Positions 38,329 through 46,124 of a DNA stretch of 64,000 nucleotides are shown piece after piece (position 1 is the stretch's first letter; each line of letters starts with the position of its first letter). Below the pieces are notes generated by a model. It was not told the origin of the DNA and searched no databases. It saw only the letters and a program-made list of their open reading frames with translations. The DNA comes from Methylomonas sp. MK1 (GTDB lineage: Bacteria > Pseudomonadota > Gammaproteobacteria > Methylococcales > Methylomonadaceae), in assembly GCF_000365425.1 (NCBI RefSeq), contig NZ_AQOV01000002.1, forward strand, positions 744,001 to 808,000, read 5' to 3'. The position numbers were made by a program, and so were the translations under genes.

Positions 38329-38430
38329 GTCGTCCCTGAAAAAACCGAAGTTTTTCAGGAGCGACGCCCCTCATGCGAACGATAAAATTTGCTCTGATGA
38401 AAATGCGCCCCAAAGCCGAGACAGCAGCTG
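38329..38430 (+). repeat. Repeat family copy R1
   Basis: R1 begins with an imperfect hairpin (CCTGAAAAA paired with TTTTTCAGG) and continues with a stretch that is also present, inverted, at 42165-42398 (R2). The shared core runs through ACGATAAAATTTGCTC and GCGCCCCAAAGCCGAGACA. R1 diverges from R2 just after the latter and ends against the IS5-type remnant. Confidence 0.8.
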
Positions 38431-38444
38431 CCAAACATGGGGCC

Positions 38445-38469
38445 AAAAAATCCTCAACCGCCTGAGGAT
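38445..38469 (-). terminator. Hairpin after the IS5-type transposase remnant
   Basis: Read on the minus strand, ATCCTCA and TGAGGAT pair across a GGCGGT loop and are followed by TTTTTT, directly after the transposase stop. It probably terminates the insertion sequence transcript or is part of its end. Confidence 0.6.
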
Positions 38470-39472
38470 CATACGGATGTTGTGGCCGGCACCGCGCACA
38501 GGATGGTATGCAACGCATCGCCCAGTTCGCCTTTCAGGTAGTTGCGCCCCAATAAGCCGTCGTTCTTCAGGTGGCCGATGATCGGTTCGATGGCGTTGCG
38601 ACGTTTGAGTGCGCGTTTGAGCCGTCGGGTATCCACGCCGCGTTTTTGCCGGGCTTTGTAAATCGTGACCCCGGGTACCTCGACACCCCGATAACCCAAG
38701 TCCACAAACGCTTCTTTGGCGCGGGTACCGCTCAGTATTTCCGCCTGTTCCTGGCAGGATTCCAAGGTGTGTCCATCATAAGGGTTGCCCGGAAAGCTGC
38801 GAGCGCCGAGCACGAAATTGCTTTTATTGGTGACGGTGATCCCCACTTTGACGCCGAATTCATATTTCTTATGGGCTTTGCCCTTGGCAATGCATTCGAC
38901 TTCCGTGGCGTGAAAACTGTACAGTTTGTTTTTATCCTGAGGTTGCTGAGTCAAAATCCGTTGGGTTTTCTCTAGCGTCTCTTTGAACGCCCCTTTGACG
39001 GCGTCGGATTGATGGTCCAGTTGACGCTCAATATCTCGATACACCCGGCCCACCAGGGTTTTCAATTGTTTAAGCATCTTGCGTTTACGCTTCATTTGCT
39101 TGGCATGACTATAACGATTCGCCATCATGAGTAAATACGGGGCTTTGCGATTGTACCCACAGGGCATAAATAGTTCTGCCTTAGCAGAATCCCATGTTGC
39201 TCAGCCAATCGCACCAGGTGTTGGCGGCAGCGTTCGTACAATTTGCCATCGGTTAGATACGTGATGGCTTTTTCTTGAACCGTGCTATCGACCGTCACTG
39301 ATTCAAAGTCTTGCTGCTTCACGGTCTTGCTGTCGACGCCTGCTTGAATCGTCACCATTAACATCCACTCACAGCCTGCTTCACCGATCCGCTTCCGCCA
39401 ATAGGTCAGTGAAGTGGGGTGACAAGGCATCTGGTGTTGGAAATATTCTTCGCCGCTTGCCGTTAGGCGGAG
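38469..39472 (-). pseudogene. IS5-family transposase, truncated and frameshifted
   Basis: The remnant reads through two frames. The first (39472-39154 region) has ASGEEYFQHQMPCHPTSLTYWRKRIGE, typical of the IS5 family. The second has RYSHAKQMKR, GVKVGITVTN and EAFVDLGYRGVE, then the C-terminal RRNAIEPIIGHLKNDGLLGRN with the DDE glutamate. The frames are joined near 39155-39175, where a short extra stretch interrupts the gene. The normal N-terminus is missing; an in-frame stop lies at 39473-39475. The element is dead. Confidence 0.85.
39154..39175 (-). repeat. 22-base string shared with 42397-42418, interrupts the IS5-type gene
   Basis: The core TATTTATGCCCTGTGGGTA lies inside the IS5 transposase frame. 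Removing 17 bases (TTTATGCCCTGTGGGTA on the minus strand) joins LLRQNY to NRKAPYLLMMANRY in one frame, with the spacing expected from other IS5 transposases. The same 22 bases occur at 42397-42418 where the IS3 fragment begins. Confidence 0.7.
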
Positions 39473-39484
39473 TTAATCAGAGGT

Positions 39485-39607
39485 TCCCAAATCGATCTAT
39501 TCAACACACCTCTGGCCGATCTGTTAAACCCGAGGCATGAACTTTACCAACTGGCTAACCTGATTGATTGGAAAGTCCTGGATGACGCCTTTGGTGTTGA
39601 CGCCGGT
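39485..39607 (+). pseudogene. IS5-family transposase N-terminal fragment, inverted
   Basis: On the plus strand the frame reads DLFNTPLADLLNPRHELYQL followed by ANLIDWKVLDDAFG, the N-terminus of IS5-family transposases of the same type as the neighbouring remnant, then a stop at 39608. It is in the opposite orientation to that remnant, so either an inversion or a second copy was involved. The left end of the IS21 element cuts it. Confidence 0.75.
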
Positions 39608-39709
39608 TGAAAATTGACCAAGTAAACCGGTAAATTCCGGCTGAAGATTGACCAGGGTTATTAACCTGTCCTGTCCAGAAATTAGACAGGAACCTAAAGG
39701 GTGATAACC

Positions 39710-41245
39710 ATGATCCTATACGCCAAAATCCGGCGGATGTATTTCCGCGATAAGTTGTCCATTAATGAGATTGCCAGACGCACCAGTCTGTCTCGCAATA
39801 CCGTCAAAAAATGGCTGAGAATGCCTAATGGCAGCGAACCTGCTTATCAACGTCGCTCGGTACCCACCAAGCTGACGCCTTACGAAGAGCAGCTCAAGCA
39901 AGCCCTGATAGCCGATAGCTATCGTCCCAAGCGCGACAGACGTACCGCATTGAGGTTGTTGGAAGAGTTGCGGAAAGCCGGCTATGACGGTGGCTATACG
40001 CAGTTGACCGATTACATTCGGGCGTGGCGCAAGGCCGGTACCAGCGACGCCGGCAAACACGCGTTCGTGCCGTTGAAATTCCGTTGGGGTGAGGCCTTTC
40101 AATTCGATTGGAGTGAAGAGTCCTTGGTGGTCGGCGGTATTTACCGGCGCTTACAAGTCGCTCATACCAAACTCTGCGCCAGTCGGGCTTTTTTGCTGGT
40201 GGCCTATCCCAGCCAAAGCCACGAAATGCTGTTCGATGCCCATAGCCGTGCCTTTCGGGTACTGGGTGGCGTACCGTTGCGCGGCATCTACGACAACATG
40301 AAAACGGCGGTCGATAAAGTGCAGAGCGGCAAGGAGCGCATTGTCAACGCGCGCTTTGCGGCGCTGACGGCTTATTACCTGTTTGATCCGGACTTTTGCA
40401 ATGTGGCGTCCGGCTGGGAGAAAGGTATCGTCGAGAAAAATGTGCAGGATAGTCGGCGCCGTATCTGGCAGGATGCAGGGCAACAATGCTTTGGTAGCTT
40501 TGCAGAGTTGAACGTGTGGTTGGAAAGTCGCTGCCGGGCATTATGGGCTGAAATTCCTTGCCCGGATGCCAGCGGCATGACCGTGCAAGAGGCCGTGGAG
40601 ATCGAGCAACCCCATCTGATGCCAATGCCCGGAATGTTTGACGGCTACATCGAGGTGGTGGCTCGCGTATCCAGTACTTGCCTGGTGACCGTGAAGCGCA
40701 ATCGTTATTCAGTACCGTGTCGCTGGGCCAATCGTCGGGTCAGTGTCAGGCTATATCCGGAAAGGCTCGATCTGTATGCCGACGATGCCCTGATTGCCAG
40801 TCATGCACGGTTGTTCGACCGCGACCAGGTCAGCTATGACTGGCAACACTATATCCTGTTGTTAGAGCGCAAGCCGGGCGCGTTACGCAACGGTGCGCCG
40901 TTTGCCGAGATGCCGTCGCCATTGTTGTCTTTGCAGCGTGCATTGCGTAAGCGCCCCGGCGGCGACCGGGTGATGGCCGAGGTGTTGGCGTGCGTACCGG
41001 TTCACGGCCTGGACGTTGTCATCGCCGCTGTCAATCGATGCCTGGAATCCGGGCATACCAGCGTTGAACAGGTACGCCATCTGTTAACTCGCCTGCCAGA
41101 AAATCATGAGCCAGAGCCAGCCACCATCACCACACCGGATGCCTTAAAGCTAAACGAAGCCCCTATTGCCGATACCGGGCGTTATGATTTGTTGAGCGAA
41201 AACCTCAGCCCCATCCGTTTAGCTGAGGAGAGCGAAGATGCTTGA
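39710..41245 (+). CDS. istA: IS21-family transposase IstA
   Basis: A 511-residue transposase starting at ATG 39710 (an in-frame GTG at 39701 is possible). The N-terminal HTH is [24 protein letters not shown]. The DDE catalytic triad is recognisable: Asp in FQFDWSEE, Asp in [11 protein letters not shown], and Glu in [14 protein letters not shown]. The length is normal and the frame has no breaks. It overlaps istB by 8 bases. Confidence 0.92.
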   Translation: MILYAKIRRMYFRDKLSINEIARRTSLSRNTVKKWLRMPNGSEPAYQRRSVPTKLTPYEEQLKQALIADSYRPKRDRRTALRLLEELRKAGYDGGYTQLTDYIRAWRKAGTSDAGKHAFVPLKFRWGEAFQFDWSEESLVVGGIYRRLQVAHTKLCASRAFLLVAYPSQSHEMLFDAHSRAFRVLGGVPLRGIYDNMKTAVDKVQSGKERIVNARFAALTAYYLFDPDFCNVASGWEKGIVEKNVQDSRRRIWQDAGQQCFGSFAELNVWLESRCRALWAEIPCPDASGMTVQEAVEIEQPHLMPMPGMFDGYIEVVARVSSTCLVTVKRNRYSVPCRWANRRVSVRLYPERLDLYADDALIASHARLFDRDQVSYDWQHYILLLERKPGALRNGAPFAEMPSPLLSLQRALRKRPGGDRVMAEVLACVPVHGLDVVIAAVNRCLESGHTSVEQVRHLLTRLPENHEPEPATITTPDALKLNEAPIADTGRYDLLSENLSPIRLAEESEDA

Positions 41246-42059
41246 TATTGAAGCCGAATTGAAATCGCTCAAACTCTATGGCATGGCCGCAGGCTATGCC
41301 GAGGTCGCCAGTCAAGCCGGCACTAGCCTGCACACGTCGGAATGGCTGCTCCGACACTTGTTACAAGCCGAGACAGAGGATCGGCATATCCGCTCCATTC
41401 GTTATCAGCTACAAACCGCGCGGTTCCCCGTGCATCGTGATTTAGCGGGCTTTGACTTTGAATCCGCCAACGTTGACCGCTCGCTGATCGATCAGCTTGC
41501 CAGAACCCAATTCACCGATGCTGCCCATAACGTGGTTTTGGTTGGCGGTACTGGCACAGGTAAAACACATCTGGCTACGGCTCTCGGTGTCAAAGCCATT
41601 ACCGACTACGGCAAGCGAGTACGATTTTACTCGACGATTGATTTGGTCACCCAACTTGAACGAGAAAAAGCGACCGGCAATCAGGGCAAGTTGGCGTACA
41701 GACTGATGCAAGTGGACTTAGTCATTCTGGATGAACTGGGCTATCTGCCGTTCTCTCAGGTCGGCGGCGCCTTGTTGTTTCACCTGCTGTCGAAACTGTA
41801 CGAGCGCACCAGTGTGGTCATTACCACCAATCTAACCTTTGCCGAATGGTCCAGCGTGTTCGGCGATGCCAAGATGACCACGGCGTTGCTGGATAGGTTG
41901 ACTCACCATTGTCATATCATCGAAACCGGCAATGAGTCCTACCGCTTTCGGCACAGCACCGAGCAAGCCAAGGTAAGAATACAGGCCCGGGAGCAAGCTA
42001 AGCGAGGCGGTAGTAAAAATCCATCGAATGAGGAAATGTCAGAGGAGAATAACGTCTAA
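41238..42059 (+). CDS. istB: IS21-family helper ATPase IstB
   Basis: A 273-residue AAA+ ATPase that helps IstA choose targets. It is somewhat longer than many IstB proteins. Walker A is [14 protein letters not shown], Walker B is [12 protein letters not shown], and the [13 protein letters not shown] segment follows. The ATG overlaps istA by 8 bases. It appears functional. Confidence 0.92.
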   Translation: MLDIEAELKSLKLYGMAAGYAEVASQAGTSLHTSEWLLRHLLQAETEDRHIRSIRYQLQTARFPVHRDLAGFDFESANVDRSLIDQLARTQFTDAAHNVVLVGGTGTGKTHLATALGVKAITDYGKRVRFYSTIDLVTQLEREKATGNQGKLAYRLMQVDLVILDELGYLPFSQVGGALLFHLLSKLYERTSVVITTNLTFAEWSSVFGDAKMTTALLDRLTHHCHIIETGNESYRFRHSTEQAKVRIQAREQAKRGGSKNPSNEEMSEENNV

Positions 42060-42164
42060 ATAATCCATGGAAGCGGATAATGAAACTTCCTTCCCATTAT
42101 CCGTTTCCGTTACACTTATCCACGGCCGGCCATTCAAAAAACCGGCTCCATCCCCTAGTCAAAT

Positions 42165-42398
42165 TTCAACCGGTACGGGTGATCAAATTTCTCCCGGCGC
42201 CAACAATCGGGGCGCCGTAGGCATAAGCGGTCGCGTAATTTTTGCCGATTTTTTCCAGCAGGATGCCCGAAAAAATCTTTCGGCAAAAATAGCGACTCCC
42301 CGGTGTCTCGGCTTTGGGGCGCATTTTCATCAGAGCAAATTTTATCGTTCGTATGAGGGCGGTCATCCCTGAAAAATTTTGGCTTTTTCAGGGATGAC
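42165..42398 (-). repeat. Repeat family copy R2 with perfect 15-bp hairpin
   Basis: Read on the minus strand from 42398, it opens with a perfect 15-bp stem, GTCATCCCTGAAAAA (42398-42384) with its complement at 42376-42362 around a 7-base loop. It then shares the core with R1 and continues through CGGGGAGTCGCTATTTTTGC, shared with R3. A 66-residue frame on the minus strand is a by-product of the repeat, not a supported gene. Confidence 0.8.
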
Positions 42399-42418
42399 TA
42401 TTTATGCCCTGTGGGTAC
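42397..42418 (+). repeat. Second copy of the shared 22-base string
   Basis: The core TATTTATGCCCTGTGGGTA joins the R2 hairpin to the IS3 fragment. It is identical over 22 bases to the minus strand of 39154-39175, in an unrelated transposase gene. Confidence 0.8.
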
Positions 42419-42610
42419 GATAATGCCGCCATGGAAAGTTGGAATCACAGCTTAAAAGTCGAGGCGATCCATGGTGAACGCTTTTTGACCCGTGCGGATG
42501 CCAAGCAACACGTCTTTGACTATATCGAAGTGTATTACAATCGGAAATGGCTTCATTCCAAATTGGGCTATCTGTCCCCTGAAGCTTTTGAACTTAAAAA
42601 TATCACTTGA
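42416..42610 (+). pseudogene. IS3-family transposase C-terminal fragment
   Basis: The frame reads YDNAAMESWNHSLKVEAIHG, then FDYIEVYYNRKWLHSKLGYLSPEAFE, the C-terminus of IS3-family OrfB transposases, including its last catalytic Glu region. Everything upstream of Tyr is missing and replaced by the repeat. The ATG at 42404 belongs to the repeat string. Confidence 0.88.
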
Positions 42611-42643
42611 TGAGGTGTCTGCGAAATGCGGGCAAGATCAAAG

Positions 42644-42660
42644 TGTCGGAATATTTTACA
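42644..42660 (+). promoter_or_regulatory. TGTCGGAA...TTTACA motif, orphan copy
   Basis: TGTCGGAATATTTTACA differs by one base from the motif upstream of the PEP-CTERM gene at 43933-43949. No gene follows it; the truncated IS427-type element begins about 90 bases further on. It may mark a destroyed promoter. Confidence 0.5.
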
Positions 42661-42752
42661 TATGGGCTTGTGAATGATGTTGTGTACTACGCTAGAGTTT
42701 AGGCGATGATTTGGGGTGCTTAGATAGCCGCCCAACGAGAGATACAGCGGAT

Positions 42753-43318
42753 TTATACGGCGGCCAAGAATGATGCTGTGTTTTTGGCATCGCTGTCGTA
42801 ACCTTTGTCCGCCAACAGATGCTGAGCATCCAGGCCATCGATCAAGGTTGGAGCCTGTGAACAATCCGCAGTGGTACCTGCTGTAACAAGTATTCTGACC
42901 GGCATACCATGCGCATCCACGGCCAGATGTATCTTACTATTGAGCCCCCTTTTGTGAGCCCCATGTCCTGGTTGCCGCCTTTCGCACCCGCCGCATGCGG
43001 ATGAACCTTGATGTGACTGGCATCGATCATCAGCCATTCATAATCGGGTTCGGTCACCAGTTGTTCCAGCAACGCTTCCCAGACGCCTTTATCTCGCCAG
43101 CGGCAAAAGCGGCGATGGGTGTTTTTCCAATCGCCGTAGTCGGACGGCAAGTCGCGCCACGGCGCGCCTGTGCGCAAAATCCAGAAAACGGCATTGATAA
43201 ACAAGCGGTTATCACGCGCTTTACCGCCCCAAGCGCCTTCGCGCCCAGGCAGGCGGGGTTCCAATATTTGCCAGACTCGATCCGATATATCGTGTCGGCG
43301 ATATGCTGATTCCACCAT
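42753..43318 (-). pseudogene. IS5-family (IS427-type) transposase, 3' truncated
   Basis: The N-terminal frame (43318-42842) has RRHDISDRVWQILEPRLPGR, NAVFWILRTGAPWRDLP and WLMIDASHIKVHPHAAG. The second frame has LNSKIHLAVDAHGMPVRILV and LLADKGYDSDA. They overlap at an AAAAGGGGG tract near 42945-42954, where a -1 shift would join KGG to LNSK; this group often uses such slippage. The C-terminal third with the catalytic Glu is missing, so the copy is inactive. Confidence 0.85.
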
Positions 43319-43632
43319 CTTTTTCCTTGAAAATTATTGAGATAGCGCAATTATCTCATAAACTTGTGACGATACTATCTAGCTTAAAACAAAAATTTAC
43401 TAAGTAAGATTGGTGTTCTGGAGAGCCGTTATTTTGCGCAGGATTTTGTCAAGCATCCTTGAAAAAAATGGACATAAACCCTGATGAACTTGATGGCTGG
43501 AACCAAAATAGTATTTGGAGCAGACTCAAAGTATTGGCTAGAGGTTTACAGTTTTTTCTGATTAGCTAGGAAAAGTCTGGTCTATATTGTAGTTGTCGGA
43601 AGAGTACAAAATCGTTACCGTGTTTTCGAGAC

Positions 43633-43760
43633 TTTCAATTTCGGGGAGTCGCTATTTTTGCCGAAAGATTTTTTGAGCTTCCCAGTAGGAAAACAATCGG
43701 CAAAAACCAAGTTACCGCTTATGCTTGCAGCGCCCCGATTCTCCCGCATCATCTAGTTCC
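43633..43760 (+). repeat. Repeat family copy R3 (partial)
   Basis: It starts with CGGGGAGTCGCTATTTTTGC and continues CGAAAGATTTTTT, then ATCGGCAAAAA, ACCGCTTATGC and GCGCCCCGATT, matching the distal half of R2 on the opposite strand with several changes. The hairpin and the proximal half are absent. Confidence 0.75.
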
Positions 43761-43814
43761 GCCCAATAAGAGGTCGAAATTAGGCTCTCACATGACTTAA
43801 CGCTGCGTCGAGAT

Positions 43815-43857
43815 GCCGGGTGGATTTTCTCCGCTTCGCTGCGAAAACCCACCCGGC
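43815..43857. repeat. Palindromic repeat GCCGGGTGG/CCACCCGGC
   Basis: GCCGGGTGG pairs with CCACCCGGC, with inner TTTT/AAAA, around a GC-rich loop. It resembles dispersed palindromic intergenic repeats; no second copy is seen in this window. Confidence 0.5.
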
Positions 43858-43932
43858 GCTACGGCTTTGGGGGCTAAAAATTTTCACTTCTTTAACGCTC
43901 CGTTTCCGATATTTTCAGTGGATCAGCTGATG

Positions 43933-43949
43933 TGTCGGAATTTTTTACA
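43933..43949 (+). promoter_or_regulatory. Candidate upstream activator site of the PEP-CTERM gene
   Basis: TGTCGGAATTTTTTACA lies about 60 bases upstream of the -24 box. One near-identical copy lies at 42644-42660. Position and repetition suggest a binding site for a sigma-54 activator such as PrsR of the PEP-CTERM system (inference). Confidence 0.55.
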
Positions 43950-44010
43950 TCGAGCATTTGATTCAAAAGGGTAATTTTATAAGCCATTGAATATAAAATA
44001 TTTTTATTTA

Positions 44011-44026
44011 TGGCGCGCTAATTGCT
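44011..44026 (+). promoter_or_regulatory. Sigma-54 promoter of the PEP-CTERM gene
   Basis: TGGCGC-GCTAA-TTGCT carries both invariant dinucleotides (GG and GC) with correct spacing. Transcription should start near 44037, which rules out start codons before that point. Confidence 0.75.
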
Positions 44027-44055
44027 TTATGAATTTCGTACAAATTAACTTCAAT

Positions 44056-44922
44056 ATGGTGAAAAAAATGAACAAATTAAAAACATTAGGAATGGCGCTT
44101 GCGTTAGCAAGTGCCCCGGTAGTTACCAATGCGACAGCTATTCAACTGCTCAACACTGATGCCGGCGGAAGCTTCGTAACTTTCGACAAGCTCAATATTA
44201 CGTCAACCACGCCAGTTTACACTACGACCGTTAACGTTGGCGCAGATAACATTCTTAGTAACGGTGACGTTTTCACTGAGTCTATTAATTTCGTTGTCAA
44301 TTCTTCTTCACTTACTGGTTTTCCCCTCAACTTCGACTTGGCTGGAGATTATCTATTTAGCGCGTCTCTTACTGGTACAGTTCAAAATTTGACAGGAACT
44401 GGTATTACGCTTAATCCAGATAACTCCTTGAGCGGTGTTGCAACGACCTTCTTCGACGTTGCTTTTAATGCTGCTGTTAACAATATATTGCTTAAAAATT
44501 TGGATATTCCTGCAAATGTTGCTAACTTGAGTGTTGTAAGTGGCGGCTCTTCTTCTATTCAGTTGGTCGCTGGAACTTTGCTTGGCGACATCACGATTAA
44601 CGCTCTGATTAATACCGCTGCGGGTGAATTATATCAAACTTCGGGCACACCCTATTTACGTGATTCTTTGGGGAATATACTTACTGCTGACCTCTTGACA
44701 ATTACAACAGGTTCTGCTCGCGTGTGTAATACCTCTATTGCATCTTGTACAACTCAGACTGGCTTAACCGGTAATTTTGCGGCTAAAACGATTGACATTG
44801 AGTTTTTTGATAACCAAGCGGCCCAAACCTATTCTCAGGTGCCGGAGCCGGCTTCTTTAGCGCTGTTGGGTATTGGTTTGTTGGGTATGTCTGGATTTAA
44901 ACGCAGCAAATTGAGTGCCTAG
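44056..44922 (+). CDS. PEP-CTERM sorting-domain protein
   Basis: A secreted protein of about 288 residues. The start is uncertain: ATG 44056 or 44068, both without a clear ribosome site. Earlier starts (43987, 44029) are excluded because the sigma-54 promoter would start transcription near 44037. The signal peptide has a Lys-rich start and a hydrophobic core ending NATA. The C-terminus is VPEPASLALLGIGLLG followed by basic GFKRSK, the exosortase A sorting signal. The body is Thr/Ser/Asn rich with one close Cys pair (VCNTSIASC). Function is unknown; it should be processed by XrtA and may join the extracellular matrix. A strong terminator follows. Confidence 0.9.
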   Translation: MVKKMNKLKTLGMALALASAPVVTNATAIQLLNTDAGGSFVTFDKLNITSTTPVYTTTVNVGADNILSNGDVFTESINFVVNSSSLTGFPLNFDLAGDYLFSASLTGTVQNLTGTGITLNPDNSLSGVATTFFDVAFNAAVNNILLKNLDIPANVANLSVVSGGSSSIQLVAGTLLGDITINALINTAAGELYQTSGTPYLRDSLGNILTADLLTITTGSARVCNTSIASCTTQTGLTGNFAAKTIDIEFFDNQAAQTYSQVPEPASLALLGIGLLGMSGFKRSKLSA

Positions 44923-44951
44923 CTTATAATCTTTGAGCCAATTGACTATCC

Positions 44952-44988
44952 AAAACCGTGGCAGTAGCAATACTGCCACGGTTTTTTT
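44952..44988 (+). terminator. Rho-independent terminator of the PEP-CTERM gene
   Basis: AAAACCGTGGCAGTA pairs perfectly with TACTGCCACGGTTTT around a GCAA loop and runs into seven or more T. Confidence 0.93.
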
Positions 44989-45092
44989 ATGTAATCAGTG
45001 CCCGTTTTCTAGTTAGATTTGTCCATTAGAGTGCAGAGATATAGTGTTGCGCAAAGCAACTGCGTGAATGTAATATAACTTTAAGGTTTACA

Positions 45093-45111
45093 TTTTTTTT
45101 TTGGGGGGGGG
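45093..45111 (+). repeat. T10G9 homopolymer tract at a ribosome-site position
   Basis: Ten T are followed by nine G, ending 3 bases before the ATG of the methyltransferase gene. The G run occupies the Shine-Dalgarno position, so slippage would alter the ribosome site or its spacing. Confidence 0.8.
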
Positions 45112-45114
45112 CAG

Positions 45115-45987
45115 ATGGAGATAGATTTAATACCCGTGCTATTGCGGGAGCATTTTGGAACGCGTCAATTGCCACGGGAGCCAGAGCCGCAATCTATGGA
45201 TAGCTCTGAACAAGTGGATGCTTATTTCAGCTCTGGAAGTGACGAAAATGGAATCATGGCTGTGTCCAATTTGTTTCATGCTGCCCATGCCACACAGGTT
45301 CTGCATGGTTGCAAAAAGGTTCTCGATCTTGGTTGCGGGCCGGCGATCCAATTGGCACGTATCGCAGAGCTTAATCCCGATTGCCATTTTGTCGGAGTTG
45401 ATTTATCTGTCGAAATGCTGGATAGAGCGCATACTTTGATTGCTAAAAATAGATTGTCAAATATCGAGGTTGTTAAAGGAGATATTACTAAATTAGAACA
45501 ATTTTCAGATGCCAGTTTTGACGGCATAATTAGTACAGTAACTCTACATCACTTACCTCGCGCAGATGATCTTGCGAGAAGCTTTTATCAGATGAGTAGA
45601 GTGCTTAGGGCTAGGGGTGCTATTTATCTGGCAGACTTTAGCCGCTTAAAATCGTTAAAATCAGTTTTGTATTTTGCGTATAAGTACAGGCACAAGTTGC
45701 CTCATGTTCTTTGTCTTGACTATGAGAGGTCATTGCGAGCAGCCTTTTTAGCAAGCGATTTTCAGAAACAAATGCATCATTTAGCCTCTTATCAAGCTAT
45801 ATTGTATATTACAGGGGTTTTGCCATTCATGTTGGCGATCAAAACTAAAGATCGAGATGTGAATCCAGAGATAAAAGCAGCAATAAAAAACAAGAGACTT
45901 GCTTTGCCACAGCTATATCGTAATGAACTTGATGATTTGAGGCTGTTGTTCCGCATGAGTGGTTTGAATGATTCAATTTTTACCTGA
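45115..45987 (+). CDS. Class I SAM-dependent methyltransferase
   Basis: A 290-residue methyltransferase. Motif I is VLDLGCGPAIQLARIAE, followed by VGVDLSVEMLDRA (acidic loop), VVKGDITKLE and FDGIISTVTLHHLP. The N-terminal 60 residues and the C-terminal 100 residues (ASYQAILYITGVLPFML) are extra and may bind the substrate. The substrate is unknown. It is transcribed towards the reductase operon and has no close partner. A T10G9 tract lies directly before the start codon. Confidence 0.82.
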   Translation: MEIDLIPVLLREHFGTRQLPREPEPQSMDSSEQVDAYFSSGSDENGIMAVSNLFHAAHATQVLHGCKKVLDLGCGPAIQLARIAELNPDCHFVGVDLSVEMLDRAHTLIAKNRLSNIEVVKGDITKLEQFSDASFDGIISTVTLHHLPRADDLARSFYQMSRVLRARGAIYLADFSRLKSLKSVLYFAYKYRHKLPHVLCLDYERSLRAAFLASDFQKQMHHLASYQAILYITGVLPFMLAIKTKDRDVNPEIKAAIKNKRLALPQLYRNELDDLRLLFRMSGLNDSIFT

Positions 45988-46124
45988 ACTGATTTTTTTG
46001 CCCAATTCACAGGTAATTCAATAAGCGACATATTTCAGTTGATAGGCGTTAGAAGGAGGGGGAATAACCCAATTTCGAATGAAGCCTTTTGCGATTACAG
46101 TACATCTCGATTTGTTGGTTGAGG

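Larger units (their letters stand above)
39603..42173 (+). mobile_element. IS21-family insertion sequence, complete
   Basis: The element of about 2.57 kb carries intact istA and istB in the usual overlapping order. Its ends are inverted: CCGGTTGAAAATTGACC at 39603-39619 and, read inwards from the right, CCGGTTGAAATTTGACTA at 42173-42156. A second, similar motif (CCGGCTGAAGATTGACCA) lies just inside the left end, as expected for the multiple terminal repeats of IS21. The exact outer base and target duplication are not certain. Confidence 0.82.
43319..43932. other. Non-coding stretch with repeats upstream of the PEP-CTERM gene
   Basis: No gene is visible in these 600 bases. It holds a palindrome GAGATA...TATCTC near 43340-43360 next to the IS427-type end, a weaker TGTCGGAA motif at 43594-43608, repeat copy R3 and a long hairpin at 43815-43857. 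It is relatively AT-rich up to about 43640. Confidence 0.6.

Noticed and set aside
39603..42173. Cargo or transposon with passenger genes
   Set aside because: Only istA and istB lie between the inverted ends.
42166..42366. A 66-residue frame on the minus strand
   Set aside because: It coincides with repeat R2, whose other copies do not keep the frame.
42945..42954. Programmed frameshift in the IS427-type transposase
   Set aside because: The AAAAGGGGG tract could allow -1 slippage, but the copy lacks its 3' end, so it cannot be distinguished from simple decay.
43594..43608. Third copy of the TGTCGGAA...ACA motif
   Set aside because: Only the first half matches well and the spacing is two bases short.
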